Assembly (NCBI GenBank): GCA_013365325.1 | Contig: JABVXV010000267.1 | Location: 24,191-88,190, forward strand | DNA: 64,000 bases | Direction: 5' to 3' | From: Dipetalonema caudispina | Taxonomy: Eukaryota > Nematoda > Chromadorea > Rhabditida > Onchocercidae | Part shown: piece after piece, positions 47,279 to 59,930 of the stretch | Position numbering within the stretch: position 1 is the stretch's first letter | Layout: every line of letters starts with the position of its first letter | Translations under genes and position numbers: made by a program | The notes under the pieces: model-generated | Database searches by the model: none | What the model saw: the letters and a program-made list of their open reading frames with translations, nothing else | What the model was told of the DNA's origin: nothing

Positions 47279-47311
<33 letters not shown>
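47261..47311. repeat. CA then TA dinucleotide repeat
   Basis: CA units with TAC and GAC interruptions, followed by TA units. Abuts the end of repeat copy A. Confidence 0.9.
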
Positions 47312-47476
47312 ATTCATTTCATATTTTTACTACTTTCTCGAATGAGAATACTTTGTCGCAATTGCAATTTGGCGACATTGACTCAAATTAATTCATTGTA
47401 TTTTGATAATTGTTAGGTGGAAAAAAGGAATTATTTACTTATTAGTACGAAAGTGCAAATGTTGATAGCTAATTAA

Positions 47477-47612
47477 TTATTCATCACTTTCATTGGTATC
47501 GGTAAAACTTGGCCGACGACTTTGTGATGCTGATGGTACTTTGCCAATATTATTATCAATTATTTCGTCTAAATTTGGATGTAATCTTTCCAATGCCATC
47601 CTTCGTGCTTCT
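47477..47612 (-). CDS. gsy-1: gsy-1 exon 12 (C-terminus, stop)
   Basis: Residues 629-673 and TAA at 47479-47477. [19 protein letters not shown] is followed by a short tail [23 protein letters not shown] is a basophilic kinase-type site. Confidence 0.94.
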
Positions 47613-50600
47613 CTGTAATAAGCAAAATATTTGATTATTGTATCGATTAATTATTGGAAATGTTGAAGATTGAATATCAATATTTGATTCAAATTGCTTA
47701 ATTCAGAAAATTCAATTTAAACAATCAATATTCTTTCCCACTAATTGATAACAACAAATGATGCAATTAAAAGAGTTGTTCATAAGATATATCAGATCTG
47801 CTGAGATTTTTACATTTCCTGATGATGCATTCGCAAAACATTGCATATGTCCTAATGAAAACCTCCTAAAAAACCATTTATTATGTCAAGTACTTAATTT
47901 TAAAGTATCTTAAGTAAAACAAACCGATAAAATATTCCCAAATTTCTCCAATCTAACAGTTCACTTAGTCGTTCCGTACGATTGCGCATTATGATACGTT
48001 GACGTCGTGAAAGTCCACAAAAGTCGTATAACACTTGGGCTAAATCACGTATTGAACCTTCGCAATCTTTGAATCGACGATCCACCACATAAATACCGTA
48101 TGATGCGGCATCCATTACGTTTTGCTTAAAATTTTTCAATGATAACAATATTTGCATTAATTGCATTAATCAATTTTATTAATAGATTATGAATAATATT
48201 GTATGAAATGGTTTATGTATTCCTCGTTTGAATTTTAAGTGTAATTTAAATGCAAGAAATTATTTTGGTCCATCCATTTGTAAATGATAGCAATTAATTT
48301 CAGGAATTTATAATGAAAAAATCATTTATAATATCTAAAGTATAGCATCAGAACCAAGAAATTTGAAAGTGATAAATGATATCGTTATGAATCCAGCAAA
48401 AATATACCTGCATAAAACAACCGAAACCGGAAAGATTTGTAGATACGGATGGTACACCCATTACTGTACATTCTGCCGGAGTATAGCCCCAAGGCTCATA
48501 ATAACTTGGAAAGACACCGATGTGACATCCGCGAACGAACTCCTCATAATCAAGGCCTATTAGCGGTGAAACTGATGATAGGAATTCTGCAAACCAATTT
48601 GGTGTTGTATTATTATGCATTTAGAAATCCGAATATGAAACTATAAATGATAGTGTTCCGATCCGATCGAGTCTATTTGTATCACAATACATGATTCGTT
48701 TGTTTAAGTGAGAATAGAAGTGAAATATATTTCTTACCTGGATGAAAAATAACCTTAACTCGATCACTAGGATTATTGATAAGTTGTGTTCGTCGGAGAG
48801 CATTTAATACGTGATCGGATGGATCCAACATATTATGTGTGCAAACCGGCGGTAACTCACGTTTTGCTGTTGCCATAATACATCGTTTTAACTGAAAATT
48901 TCATATCAATCGTTGATTATAACTTTTCAATGATACGAGAAAATATTTTAAATGCAAAAAGCTCAGTTTGGTTGTTTTACCGTAGTAGCGATTAAGGAAA
49001 AAGGTGATACGATTATTTCCTTAAAGTTTAACATTATTGTTCTACAGTAACTAATCAAATGTGACAGTTTGAACTATCGAAAAAACGTGATACGTGAAAA
49101 CATAAATTATTTCAACTAACGGATCAAAAATTGATTACTAAACGTTATCATGCTTGGATGTTTCGTAGATTATCAAAACATGAAAAAAAAACCGAATAAT
49201 TAGTCAGATAACCGGAAATATCATTACTCCTAGTGAGAATTTTTTCATTCTTTTTTAAAATTATATATTACGTGAGATCTTTTATCATTTTTTTATCGTA
49301 TCATTTTTTAAATTTCAATTTTAAACCAATCTTATCATAATCAAATAGAAAACTGACAAATATGCAAAGCGAATAAAAAATTGTCAATAAGTAGGCTATA
49401 AAGGAAAATTGAAAAAGAAGTAGTGAATTAAAAAAAAACAACCCAAAATGTTTTCCTTCTCGTATCTTTGAATAAGTAAACAAATATAAGCGATATTTTG
49501 TGAATTAACAAATAACCTTTGACATGTATCAATAAAATTTACTTGAATTCGTTCAGCTGGTAGTAATAATTCATCTTTATTTAAAATATGTCCTTTAAGG
49601 CATGATTCAAACATTCTCACAGCAATGCTTTCTTTAATTCTATCAATTGATTCTCGTAATTGTTTCGTTACCGCTTGTCCTTTCAATGATTCAACATTGA
49701 ATGAATTTGCCGCGGCTAAACGGATGTTAAACGGAATGTAAAACTGATAAATTGATAAAAATAATGAGAAGTTTAATTTAAGAATTAAATATGATGGATT
49801 TTAATTTAGAAAATAGGCTTTTGGTTTGAGCACCATTTAATGATGTTCTAGTGTAGCAAGAGCATTTTAGGCCTTCTTTGCTGAACATAAATCACCTTTA
49901 CCCTTCCTTCTATCATCAGACAATTTAGCAAATGATTATATAATAATTAATTAAACAGATATGATAATATGGTGATATTTTGTCTATCTGAGATTTATTT
50001 ATGGCATTATTCCTGAAAGCTTATCATTGTGATGTTATCGAATATTGCAGCAACTCTTTAGGTATGAATAAAACTGAAAAAATTTTGATGAAAATTAAAT
50101 TAAGCACTAACCCGGATAAATGATAAAAGCCACCACGGTAACATCCCGATAACGTGGATCAACGGTTGTTTTCAGGTAATAATTTAGCCTGGCCAAAGAT
50201 TCAATGAATATATCGCCACCTTTATTAGTAAATTCATAGCGACCAGCGGTAAACATGTACAATGTTTTATCCAAATCAAAATCATAATGACCATGAAAAT
50301 GTCCGCGAATGAAATTGTTGATTTTTTCCTTTGCCATAGCATGCAAATTCTGCAATATAATTTTTGATTTTGTTATTTGTTTATTGCAGATGCTACCTAT
50401 ATATATATTTATTTGCACTTTATTGATTTGAGCAATGAGTTCAACAAGGATAATTAACTTATTGATATTAATATTCAATGTGATAACCTGAAATTCATGT
50501 AAAGCGGCAAATTTGACAACATTTAGACCGTTTGGTGTTACAATATCCGGCTTCTGATGATTTAAATATTCCGCTTCAATACCTGTTATTTCACTAACAG

Positions 50601-53600
50601 TTGTAAAAACATGCGCCATATGACATGCTGCTCGTTCCATACAATATTGATGATAAATCTAGGATGAAATGTTAAAATCATTCAAATATTCATTCATCAT
50701 ATCAACTTTTCGAAAAATTCCTACACTGGAAGTAAGAAAATTTCATGGAAAATTTGTGGAAATTTTTTTTTTTTTTTGAAATGATCAAATGATTTTTACA
50801 ACGAATATTCAAACAAAATATTTTAGTTAATGGATTTCTTCAATGAAATGAACAGTGATTTTGTTCGATGTAAAAACTACGATAATAATAATAGATGAGA
50901 AAAGATAATTGAGTTGCTAATTTGTTGAATGATTGACACTAATCCAAATTAACAATTGCCAATAGAATGAAAATCTAGACTCAATGAGCTTGTAAAAGTG
51001 CTAATGGAATGAGAATTTGAACTAAATGAACTTTAATGAAAATTTTGCCTGATAAATTTTAGGATCAAAATGAATCGATTGTGATATGATATCAGTATTG
51101 AATTTATTAGGAATACATAACATACTAAAGATCACCTTTCGTTTTCCAGCTTCTTCATCTAAGTTAAATCGATCAATATTATTATAAAGATCACTACCAC
51201 CAGCTGCTAAATGTCTTCCTAACAATGTTGCATGTGTCGTATATATTAAGGCAACGTCAAGATTCCAAAGTTTCGCATTGATCAATCCAATACCTTAACA
51301 GAAATTAAATAATTTCGAGTGATCAGTATAGCATATTTCCTGCTGCTAATCAGATATTGGCTCCCAAAAATAAAGTCAATAATGTGAAATTTGGAGGGAT
51401 TATTTCTGTTCTGTATTTTGTAGGACAAGTACGGCTCAAATAAATTCTGGCCTTATCGCATAGAAATGACAACAATTAAGCATCAGTAAAAAAGTGATAG
51501 ATTTCTTTGAAGTTTTAATGAAATCAAAAAACATTGCTGTTTGTTAAGATTAAGCTTCATCATGATCAAGATTGGTTAATTATTGTTATTATAGGCTTAT
51601 TTCCGGAGGATGGATAATTCATAACAAATATTGCCTTTCAGAAGTAGGCCTTTGTATCATCCCAAATAGGAAAGGAATGCTATCCTGATGAAAGTTTAAT
51701 AGCAAGGTAATACATACTAGCTTGCCATTCATGGAAATGTGCAACGACCAAACTATGGTAACCGGAATTCTTGTATGAATCCAAGAAATGTTTCAGGAAC
51801 ATGGCAACCATGAAACCAAGGATCACGGCATCGTTTGATTCGATATCTTCATATGGTACTCCAATTTTACACCTAAAATTGTAACTACCTAATAAGCATT
51901 TAATTAATTAAGGAATAACGGAAAAAAATTGGTTAATACGTAAAAAATATGATAAGAACTGAATTTTAACTAAATTCTGAAAAGTTTGTAAAAAGGAAAA
52001 AAATATGTCATCCATTTTGATGCACTGTTGAATTTATTTCAAATCCCTGTACATTCAGCCCAACAAAGTTTTAGTACTAATCATTGGGCTATTGATCAAA
52101 AATCATATAGCTAGCCTAACTCACTTACTAACTTGCGCTTATGATTACCAACATTTTAGATATTAAACTATCACTTTTTATCCTTTAGAAAATGGACAAA
52201 ATTCTTGAATTTATAAATCCCATTTACCAAAATCTACAATTATAATAGCCGAAATTTTAGATATAATTACAGAAATTATTTCAGGAAAATTGTAATCAAT
52301 AAGTCAAAGCAACAATATTGCAGCAATAGTCGTTGACCTGTGACTTTCGGTATATGTTTAAGTTAGGAAGATGATGAAATATGAAGAACGAAGTGATGCT
52401 GAAGAAATGAATTGAAGTTACTTGCTCAGTCCTTTAACTTCCTGATTCGACGACGGTATCATAGATATTACGTGAGATTTCCACGTGATTTGCGCAAAAG
52501 ATTTAAGTAAATTAATTAATGACAAAACAAATATCTCTTTGCTTATCAGTGTAGCCTAACCTTTCGAAAAGTTCATGCTTCCATTCATTCATCTTCATAG
52601 ATCCAGAACCCAAATCAAATAATATCACTTTTGGATAACCATCAATCAGCCATCGTCCATAAACTGTCTGAAAATTCCTCTTTACCGGCTAAAATAAATT
52701 AATCGGAAAAAATTAAGGATCTTAATTATGACACACCTATCTAAAATCATACCTGAAGGATATCACATTGTTTACCTTGAAACCACCTTCTTTCAATTTG
52801 TGAATAGCCGTTGCAATGTGACGACTTTCAGGTGCAATTTGTTCTACCTCTAATTGCCATTTTCCTTCACGTAATGGACCTAACATGCAGTATTGATCTC
52901 CGTACTCTTCCGTACTTATCGGTGCTTTACTACGCAATACCGTATAAATGCCACCAACCTGAAACAAATCTACAATTCGCAAATAAAATAAGTTGACATC
53001 GAATAAGATAGTTTGCCAGACATTTTAATTAGTTGGTTATTCTAAAAGCAATGAAAATGGAAGAATCAATTTCATGTGTGAGTTGTGGATTTAAAATTTC
53101 GTTTACTTCAACAATATTATTTTTTTTTTTTAATATCGTTTCCAACTTACCTTTCTCTTGATTATCTGATTCCGGTTATAACGGTTAATGTTAACATAAT
53201 AATATACTTGGAAAATGATGCATTGAACAAAATGTTTTCGGACAGTTTAAATATTTTGGGATTATTCGGCCGTAAATTCAATCCATTCCCTGCTGCTTTT
53301 CACTTTTGCCTTTTCAAATGCTAATATTCCATTTTTTCTTGGAAATTGAATATTTAATCATTTTTGACAGCCAAGTTATAATAACTTTTTTCTATTCCTT
53401 TTTTCTGGCTCATTTTTTCTGCTTACATCCGAATCATTATCACTATATTCTCTCATTGCTTTTAATTTATAATTTCAATTTTTTTTTTTTGAACCACGAC
53501 CACTAATTTTCAATCTTAAAGTTTGATATCTCAATGATTTAAAATGATTATATGATTTTAAAACCTAAGTTCGATATATATAGGATGAAGAAACGAGAAT

Positions 53601-54065
53601 TTTTAAGTTTGTTAACTGATACTACTCATCAATCCTCAATTCTTCAGCATTTGATCAACGATCAGCTAAGAAGAAAAGAAAATTATGAACTCAGTAATCT
53701 TTGATGTCTTTTCATAAGAAATCAAAAATTCATATGAATGAATCAATAAGATTCATATGGATTTTTAATGCTATTTCAAGTTTAAAATCACAACTGAATT
53801 TCAAATTTCAGCCAGACAATGATTAAATAATAGAAGATATATCTTTTATCTTGTAAGAATAAATAGATCTGTTGAAATTAATTTACAAATTTCATACTTT
53901 ATTAGCAACTTCCCAGGAACATTCGAAAACACAACGTCCTTCACGTCGTGCGGTTTCACCCGCATCCATGCGAACCATTTTTGATTGTTCCATGTTTATA
54001 CCTGCTAATGTCATCTCAATTTTCGTTTTTGACAACGATCGCAACATATGTCCTTTTTCAGCCAT
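47477..54065 (-). CDS. gsy-1: Glycogen synthase (GT3 family), 12 exons
   Basis: Glycogen synthase transfers glucose from UDP-glucose to growing alpha-1,4-glucan chains in the cytoplasm and is activated by glucose-6-phosphate. Exons in transcript order: 54065-53898, 52958-52776, 52667-52561, 51872-51718, 51293-51136, 50658-50488, 50349-50112, 49715-49543, 48891-48738, 48586-48408, 48124-47925, 47612-47477. All introns are GT-AG and phases agree; 2022 nt, 673 aa. Seen: [15 protein letters not shown] (residues 50-64, nucleotide-sugar loop), [48 protein letters not shown], the catalytic E-X7-E at E533/E541 in [11 protein letters not shown], and the arginine cluster [15 protein letters not shown] (601-615) that senses glucose-6-phosphate in eukaryotic enzymes. 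Mammalian enzymes are about 700-740 aa; the long Ser-rich C-terminal tail is absent here. The gene is convergent with ptb-1. The ATG at 54065 is chosen because a TTTTTTCAG acceptor lies 15 nt upstream. Confidence 0.97.
47925..48124 (-). CDS. gsy-1: gsy-1 exon 11 (arginine regulatory helix)
   Basis: Residues 563-629, phase 0 in, phase 2 out. [20 protein letters not shown] is followed by the arginine cluster at 602-614 that binds glucose-6-phosphate in the family, then [11 protein letters not shown]. Acceptor TTTTAAG, donor GTTTGT. Confidence 0.96.
48408..48586 (-). CDS. gsy-1: gsy-1 exon 10 (catalytic E-X7-E)
   Basis: Residues 503-562, phase 1 in, phase 0 out. [20 protein letters not shown] then [21 protein letters not shown]533 and E541 form the retaining-transferase E-X7-E pair. 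Donor GTATAT. Confidence 0.97.
48738..48891 (-). CDS. gsy-1: gsy-1 exon 9
   Basis: Residues 452-503, phase 0 in, phase 1 out. It contains [39 protein letters not shown]. Acceptor TTTTCAG, donor GTAAGA. Confidence 0.96.
49543..49715 (-). CDS. gsy-1: gsy-1 exon 8
   Basis: Residues 394-451, phase 1 in, phase 0 out. [20 protein letters not shown] matches the vertebrate TNNFNVETLKGQAVRKQLW region. Acceptor GTTTAG, donor GTAAAT. Confidence 0.95.
50112..50349 (-). CDS. gsy-1: gsy-1 exon 7
   Basis: Residues 315-394, phase 0 in, phase 1 out. It includes [40 protein letters not shown] and TVVAFIIYP. Donor GTTAGT. Confidence 0.96.
50488..50658 (-). CDS. gsy-1: gsy-1 exon 6
   Basis: Residues 258-314, phase 0 in and out. 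[20 protein letters not shown] and [20 protein letters not shown] are strongly conserved. Acceptor CCTAG, donor GTTATC. Confidence 0.96.
51136..51293 (-). CDS. gsy-1: gsy-1 exon 5
   Basis: Residues 205-257, phase 1 in, phase 0 out. [18 protein letters not shown] and [11 protein letters not shown] match the TTHATLLGR region of the family. The acceptor GTTAAG is pyrimidine-poor but fits in phase. Donor GTGATC. Confidence 0.93.
51718..51872 (-). CDS. gsy-1: gsy-1 exon 4
   Basis: Residues 153-205, phase 2 in, phase 1 out. [20 protein letters not shown] and [13 protein letters not shown] are conserved glycogen synthase segments; HFHEW is the family-typical motif. Donor GTATGT. Confidence 0.96.
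52251..52359. repeat. Dispersed ~107-bp repeat, copy B (gsy-1 intron 3)
   Basis: Same-orientation partner of 47150-47256, located inside gsy-1 intron 3 (51873-52560). No terminal inverted repeats or coding frame were found in it. Confidence 0.9.
52561..52667 (-). CDS. gsy-1: gsy-1 exon 3
   Basis: Residues 118-153, phase 0 in, phase 2 out. [20 protein letters not shown] corresponds to vertebrate VYFGRWLIEGGPLVVLLDVG. Acceptor TTTTCAG, donor GTTAGG. Confidence 0.95.
52776..52958 (-). CDS. gsy-1: gsy-1 exon 2
   Basis: Residues 57-117, phase 0 in and out. [15 protein letters not shown] is the UDP-glucose-binding loop, followed by [17 protein letters not shown]. Donor GTAAAC. Confidence 0.96.
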
Positions 54066-54080
54066 CCTAAATAGCAAAAT
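53898..54080 (-). CDS. gsy-1: gsy-1 exon 1 (15-nt 5' UTR plus residues 1-56)
   Basis: The exon begins after TTTTTTTTCAG, so an upstream 5' UTR exon or a trans-spliced leader supplies the cap end. The ATG at 54065 starts [20 protein letters not shown], and the exon ends [12 protein letters not shown] in phase 0. The Arg-Ser-Leu-Ser at 9-12 is a possible kinase site. The frame is also open for five codons upstream of the ATG. Donor GTATGA. Confidence 0.9.
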
Positions 54081-56915
54081 CTGAAAAAAAAGAAGAAGGA
54101 AAAAAGCATTAAATTCTCTTAATTGTCACAAGAAATGCTCGAATAGAAAATTGTAAGAAGTTGCAAATGTTATGAGAAATTTTCCAGTCAAATCATTTTC
54201 AAATTTCGCTCTGTAAATTTATACCGATGACAGATTTTTTTTAAGGTAATAGAATCATCCTGAAGGGCTAATCTCTTCTTCTGGATGATTTAAATCCGGA
54301 AATGACGTTCAAAAAAAAAAAAAGGACTAGAAAACTTTCGTCATCCGATTTCAAATAGTGCACGCTAATCGTAAAGTGAAATTGGAAATGAATAACCGCT
54401 AGGATTTATGAAACATATGTTGTTGCTGTTTTTTCGAACTTAAGTTGTTGAACGGAAATTGAAAAGAAAATGAAAAATTGATTTGCACGAAAGAGCAAAT
54501 TAGCAGTTGTTTATTTTCCCTCTCTTCGACATGGAACAAACATTTCGGTGATTTCAATCCTGTTAAATCCGGTAATTAAGAAATGCAGGATGATAAATAA
54601 TTGTTATTGTTTAAGATGAAAATGATCATCGAATTAATTTCTGATATTCAAGCTTTTATAAGTACTACAGTTAAAAAAAAAACTGTTTATTTGTAAATAT
54701 TATCTTTTCTTACTCTCTCAACCTTTGCCTTCTCCTTCAACTTTTGTACATAAGAAAAAAAATTCCTTTCATCTTCATCTGTATAAAAGATAGAAAAGTC
54801 ATATAGTCTTTTTCTAGCCAAAAAATCTCTTGCTTGAAATTACTCGGCTTTGACGACGAAAACTGCTGAATTCCTGGAGAAGATTTGATTTTGGTGGGAG
54901 AAATTATTGCAAATTAAGCTAGCAATCATGTAAAATTTATTCGACTGTTCGATGGGGTGACAATTTTTAAATATGCATCTTATTTTACTAATTTCAAATT
55001 TGCCGAATCTTAATGAACAACAAATAGACTGATCAAAAACTGGATTCAGTAATTTCCTCTTAGCTAATGTATCAGTATCATTTCTTCCTTTATTTCCTTT
55101 TCGTTTCTTGAATATTTAATTGCTATGGTTTTATTTTGGCAGCAGTTAATTGGGGTCATCATTTGTAAATTATAAAATGTTTCCAAACCATGGAATTCAA
55201 ACCAAAAAAAAAGTGTTTGAACTAATAAAATTGATAACGATGATAAGCGAAGCTTGAAAAAGGAAAAATCGTTTAGAGATTAAAAAGAGAAAATATAAAT
55301 TAACTTATTTTAATGAAATACAGCTGACTGATACTTCCATGCAAAAGATGAGCAAAAACAAAAGGTAAAAAACTGCAAACTATTAAGCTACAAGATTAGC
55401 ATTCATTCCTTTACTTCACGTACGGTTTGTCAATCTATTTCATACATGAATGCTTTATTATCAGTGTATCAGTGATAACTACACATATCGATGTGCTCAA
55501 TTCTGTACAGTATTGGAATAATTTAGTATTTACTACATTTAATCAAATGACACCTATACTACGTATCTCAATTATTTTTAAAATTTAAAATAGATCAGAA
55601 GAGACTTTAACTTGGGAAATTAAAAATTGTTTTCTTATTGAAATTTAACTATCGAATTTAATCCCATCAATTAAATTTATTAAGAGGTGCAAATATATAA
55701 GAAAAAAGCATTCATATCATATATAATAGCGTATCATGGAAAATTTGATACATTTTTTTTTTTTAATCATTCATATCAATTACGATGAATAAATTGTATG
55801 ATTGAATAAGAGTAAGTTAATTTAGAAAGAATTGAATGGAAATGATAGAATTGTCTATCGAACAGTAAACAGAAACGTCTCCAATTTTTTAAAATAATTG
55901 AAAATAAATTTATTCAAATAGCAACAAAAAGGAGGACAATTGTTTGTATGAATTTTCTTAGGCAACATTGAGGCGAATAATGCGACACAGTCTTTTGTTT
56001 CTACCTTAATTAATTAACATCAGAAGGAATAGATTTTGTACACTGATCTCGACATCAGGTTTTCTCTTTTTTCTGAAGTATCTGAGAAGGAAATAAGATC
56101 GTTCAGCTTATCGAGTAATATGATGATATAGATAAGTAGTAAAATCAAAAAGTCTGCAGTGGAAAAAATTAATTTAAAGAGGCAGTGCTTAAGATGAATA
56201 TTTCTTGAAACTCGCTAGCATTTTACTGAAATTGAGAGCAGTTCAATTAAAACTGTTGGATATTTGTCAATAGAAAAACAATAGAAATTGCAACAAATGC
56301 TGATTTCTTCGCTGTAACAATGGTAACGAATTAACAGTAATTTTCAACATTCCATTTCAGATGATCTATCAGTTAAGAAAGATTGTTAACAGTATAAATT
56401 TAGAAAGTATAATTTCAATTCAATAGACAGAATTTTCGATAAGAGAAATCTGCATCTTATAGATTATTAGAATAACTTTTAATCGACCAATTTATTCATT
56501 TGATATTTGCATGAATGAGATGATGCGTTCATACGTTTTTCCGTCAACAATTACGGCCTTCCGTATACATTCTTATGGTTTGTTTTCCCTAATTTCTTTC
56601 ATTATCATTTATAAGATTCAAAAAAAAGGAAAAAAAATCAATTAAAATTTTAAGTATTACAAATGAAATTATGAAATGGCCATTTGAGAATCTTTTGATA
56701 TCCGGCTGAAAGTAATTCGGTTATTACTATTATTATTATATTCCGGTTATTTGAATTCAATTCAGGAGAGAAATGATAAAGAAGGAGTTATTATCACCGT
56801 AAAAATTTTTGAAAATAAAAGAAAGAAAAGAAACAGAAACAAATGAAACTGGCATTGCAAACAAACATCATTGGAAATCATCCGCTCAACTTCGACATTC
56901 GCGTACGTTTGTGTA

Positions 56916-56917
<2 letters not shown>

Positions 56918-56964
<47 letters not shown>

Positions 56965-56969
56965 GTGTA
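56918..56969. repeat. TG/TATG microsatellite
   Basis: TG units followed by TATG units; gives spurious Cys-Val and Thr-His frames. Confidence 0.9.
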
Positions 56970-59037
56970 GGTTTTCTGATGATACCGTCGATAAATTTTT
57001 TCTGGTTATAATGAATGACAGTTTAATTCGGTTGAAAAACACATAGCTGAATCCATTTATCACCAAAAATGCGCCAAATCCAACTTTTTCCTTTTTTTGT
57101 GCGAAATTGAAATTTCAAACCTAATTTCATTAATAATTACTTCACTCCATTATTGCTATCATTGATATTTGTCTTTGATCTACCATAATTTGGATTAAAT
57201 ACTTTTAATATTTCATTTTGTCTGCTGAAATTATTGTTATTAATAATGGTAATTAAAGAAGTACAGTACTTTATTCGTAAAATTAATCGGTTCCTTTTTA
57301 TTATCCTCTTTTTTGCTAGTGATTAATTAATGAGCAATTTCACATGTATTATGTTTTGTATAATGTATAACATAAATAATGATTTTTGAAATATTACCAA
57401 TCAAAATTAACCTTTTTTCCCTCATAATTTTAAATGAGTTCTTTCAGAAAAAGTGCAATAAGTATAAATTTTCTAAAATTTCAGTCTTTCATTTTTTTTC
57501 CGTTTTTTTTCCCCAGTAGTTTAGAAGAGTTAGATTTGGAGGGGTTTTAAAAAAAATCCTACCAGCCTATTGTATTATTAACTATCAGGTTTCCGGAAGA
57601 TTATTGTATTTGTAATGAACAATTGCTAGACAGTTTACTTAACTGGACGGATTGAGCTCATCCGGCATATAATCTTTCCGGATAATGCATTGTAACTCTA
57701 CATATCGCTCACTAATCATCATCATACATCATTCTGACAATGAACCATCCGTCAGAATTATGAAGTCTATCAGATATCAGGTCACTTTATTTGTGCACTA
57801 TTTGTGCACTACCATAATATCATGAAGTATATTCTGCTATCCATATCGACTTCCATTTATCAGAAAAAAATTTAGGATGTTTAATTAGACTGCTGACGAC
57901 TATTTCAATCGTATGAATTCATTGAACAGATTCTAAGTGTAAAATCACACTCAAAGATTTGATCTTTTATTTGTTATATTTTTTACTGATGAATCTTTGA
58001 CCCTTGTGAGAAGCGAAGGCTTTCTTTTTTACTTTTTTTTATTTTTCTCACACGTGAATCAATCTTGCTGAAAAGTTCAATGTATCTGATACTTATAGTG
58101 CAGTATGCTTTCTTTCACTTTATTTTCAGTCAATTTTAGCTTCAAAAATTACTATCACAATTGGAAAGATAAAATTAAGGGAAAGTGAAAGCACTTCGAG
58201 GATTGCTGGCTTTACGTTAGCCATCAACGTTACATATTACGCAGAGGACGTGGAATAGCAATGATATCTTGTAGTGTTTTCGTTTGGAAATACATTGCTC
58301 GACTCATGCAAATTCAGGAAACGTAACTGATACTATACAATACCCGTACCACATTAGGCACGATTACCACATATGACCATAATGTGTAGCAAGCAAAAGG
58401 TCAAGTAACTGGAGAAAATATGCTGCATAACATCGATCAAAATCTTTGACAATTAATATGCACAATTTTTCTGCTATTTTCCCTTAATAAACAAATAAAT
58501 ATTAAACAACAAACATAAACATTTCTCATAGCCTGCAACATTTACTTTGCAACTACTACTACGATTCGATATATTACTTAATTTTTATTATAACAAAAAT
58601 TATAAATTGCAAAGGAATTATTGTTTTGTATGATTAAAGAAAAATTATACATATACATATGTATATATCACATTTATCGGAGATTCGGAGAATTTTATGA
58701 TAAGTATATCTAAATAAAAATAATTTGCGCTACAGAAATATTTTCATTAAAGTGATTCGTCACATAAATTGTAATTTAATGAATTTTATAATGTGTAACA
58801 CAAATCATTTAATTTTATTATCAACCATGCTTAAGATATGATTGTAAAACAATATGCTTTGTTATCCATGTTTATGAAAGGATTGCTTGTCCTTTGTTCT
58901 CTATACTTTAATACAGCATTGTAACACAATGTGCTTCTTGTAAACTGCTCCTACTCCACATATAGTTATGTGAGGATAAGATTTGGCTTTACTCATCAAT
59001 TTCAATTATTACTTTCTTGTTCTGTTATACTCACTAC

Positions 59038-59930
59038 TGTCGCGAAATTCGAATTTGTTTCGCGAAGGAAGGGATAATACATTTCTTATAATAAAAGTAA
59101 TTGATGCTTCATTTCGTAATGAAACAATTCATCTTATAAATTGTTAACATAAGTCGTTTACCTTATACTCATCCTCGTGTCAATAGTGAGAAGTCCTTTG
59201 TCATCCATGCTTACGGCAGAGTTACAGCAATGCTTCTGTAGACCACCTCCACCATACACACATATATATATACAAGGGTCACGGCTTTACAAGTGGCTCA
59301 AAGATCTTCCACACATACAGAGCTACCACTTACATCTACCTCTCTTAGTTTATTCTCTTACTTGGAGCTTCCAGCTACCAGTCAGTTCAGTGACTCCTAC
59401 ATCAAACCGCCTTTCTTAATGTGTCACGCCATCGAAATCATATTATAACATTTATTGGTATTAATTGCTGTGTTATTCAATAAATTCGATATTCAAGTAC
59501 TTGTCGTGATACACAATCAAGAGGACTGCATTCTCTTCGATTAATAAATTCATTAAAATTAAATTAATATTAAAAGGAATTCATTATTAAAAATTAATAA
59601 ATTCTCTTCTACTACAACAAAAAAGACTTCTACGACAACTGTGGTGTTATATTACATTACTACTATTTACATCCAAGCGAATCACTCGACGGAGGAATCT
59701 CCAAGTGATTAACTCCATTGTTGATAAATCACTCACCATTGTCGTCTAATGTTATAGAACTTCTTCTAAAGCAAAAAAAATCAACCTTTGCTAAATACCC
59801 AACTACGCCTAACCTAAGCTCTCCCAAAACAACAAAAAAGTCACAGCAATATTCAATTTATGACAAACGTATTGATTATGGAGATGCTCATTGCTGCAAA
59901 CCTAAATCGGAATATATAATGATGTGAGGA
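59038..59930 (+). mobile_element. Possible remnant of an LTR retroelement
   Basis: From TGTCGCGAAATTCG at 59038 the sequence becomes less A/T-rich. An 8-bp inverted pair TCGCGAAA/TTTCGCGA (59040-59065) lies at its left end. An AATAAA-type signal occurs near 59480, a CTACGACA end near 59630, and a short open frame (59718-59927) follows. The TGT...ACA boundaries of about 600 bp would suit one LTR followed by the start of an internal region. No second LTR, primer-binding site or gag/pol homology was established, so this is tentative. Confidence 0.25.

Larger units (their letters stand above)
41100..47476. other. Convergent intergenic region ptb-1/gsy-1 (no gene seen)
   Basis: About 6.4 kb between two convergent genes. 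It holds T-runs, a CT tract near 44956-44970, CATATCA-like repeats at 45005-45056 and a TTTG repeat at 45147-45190. It also holds the palindromic repeat pair at 44445 and the direct repeats described separately. Open frames here (for example 42723-42947 and 45403-45678) have no recognisable relatives and are not called. Confidence 0.6.

Noticed and set aside
48363..48646. + strand frames over gsy-1 exon 10
   Set aside because: Antisense shadows of a well-supported gsy-1 exon.
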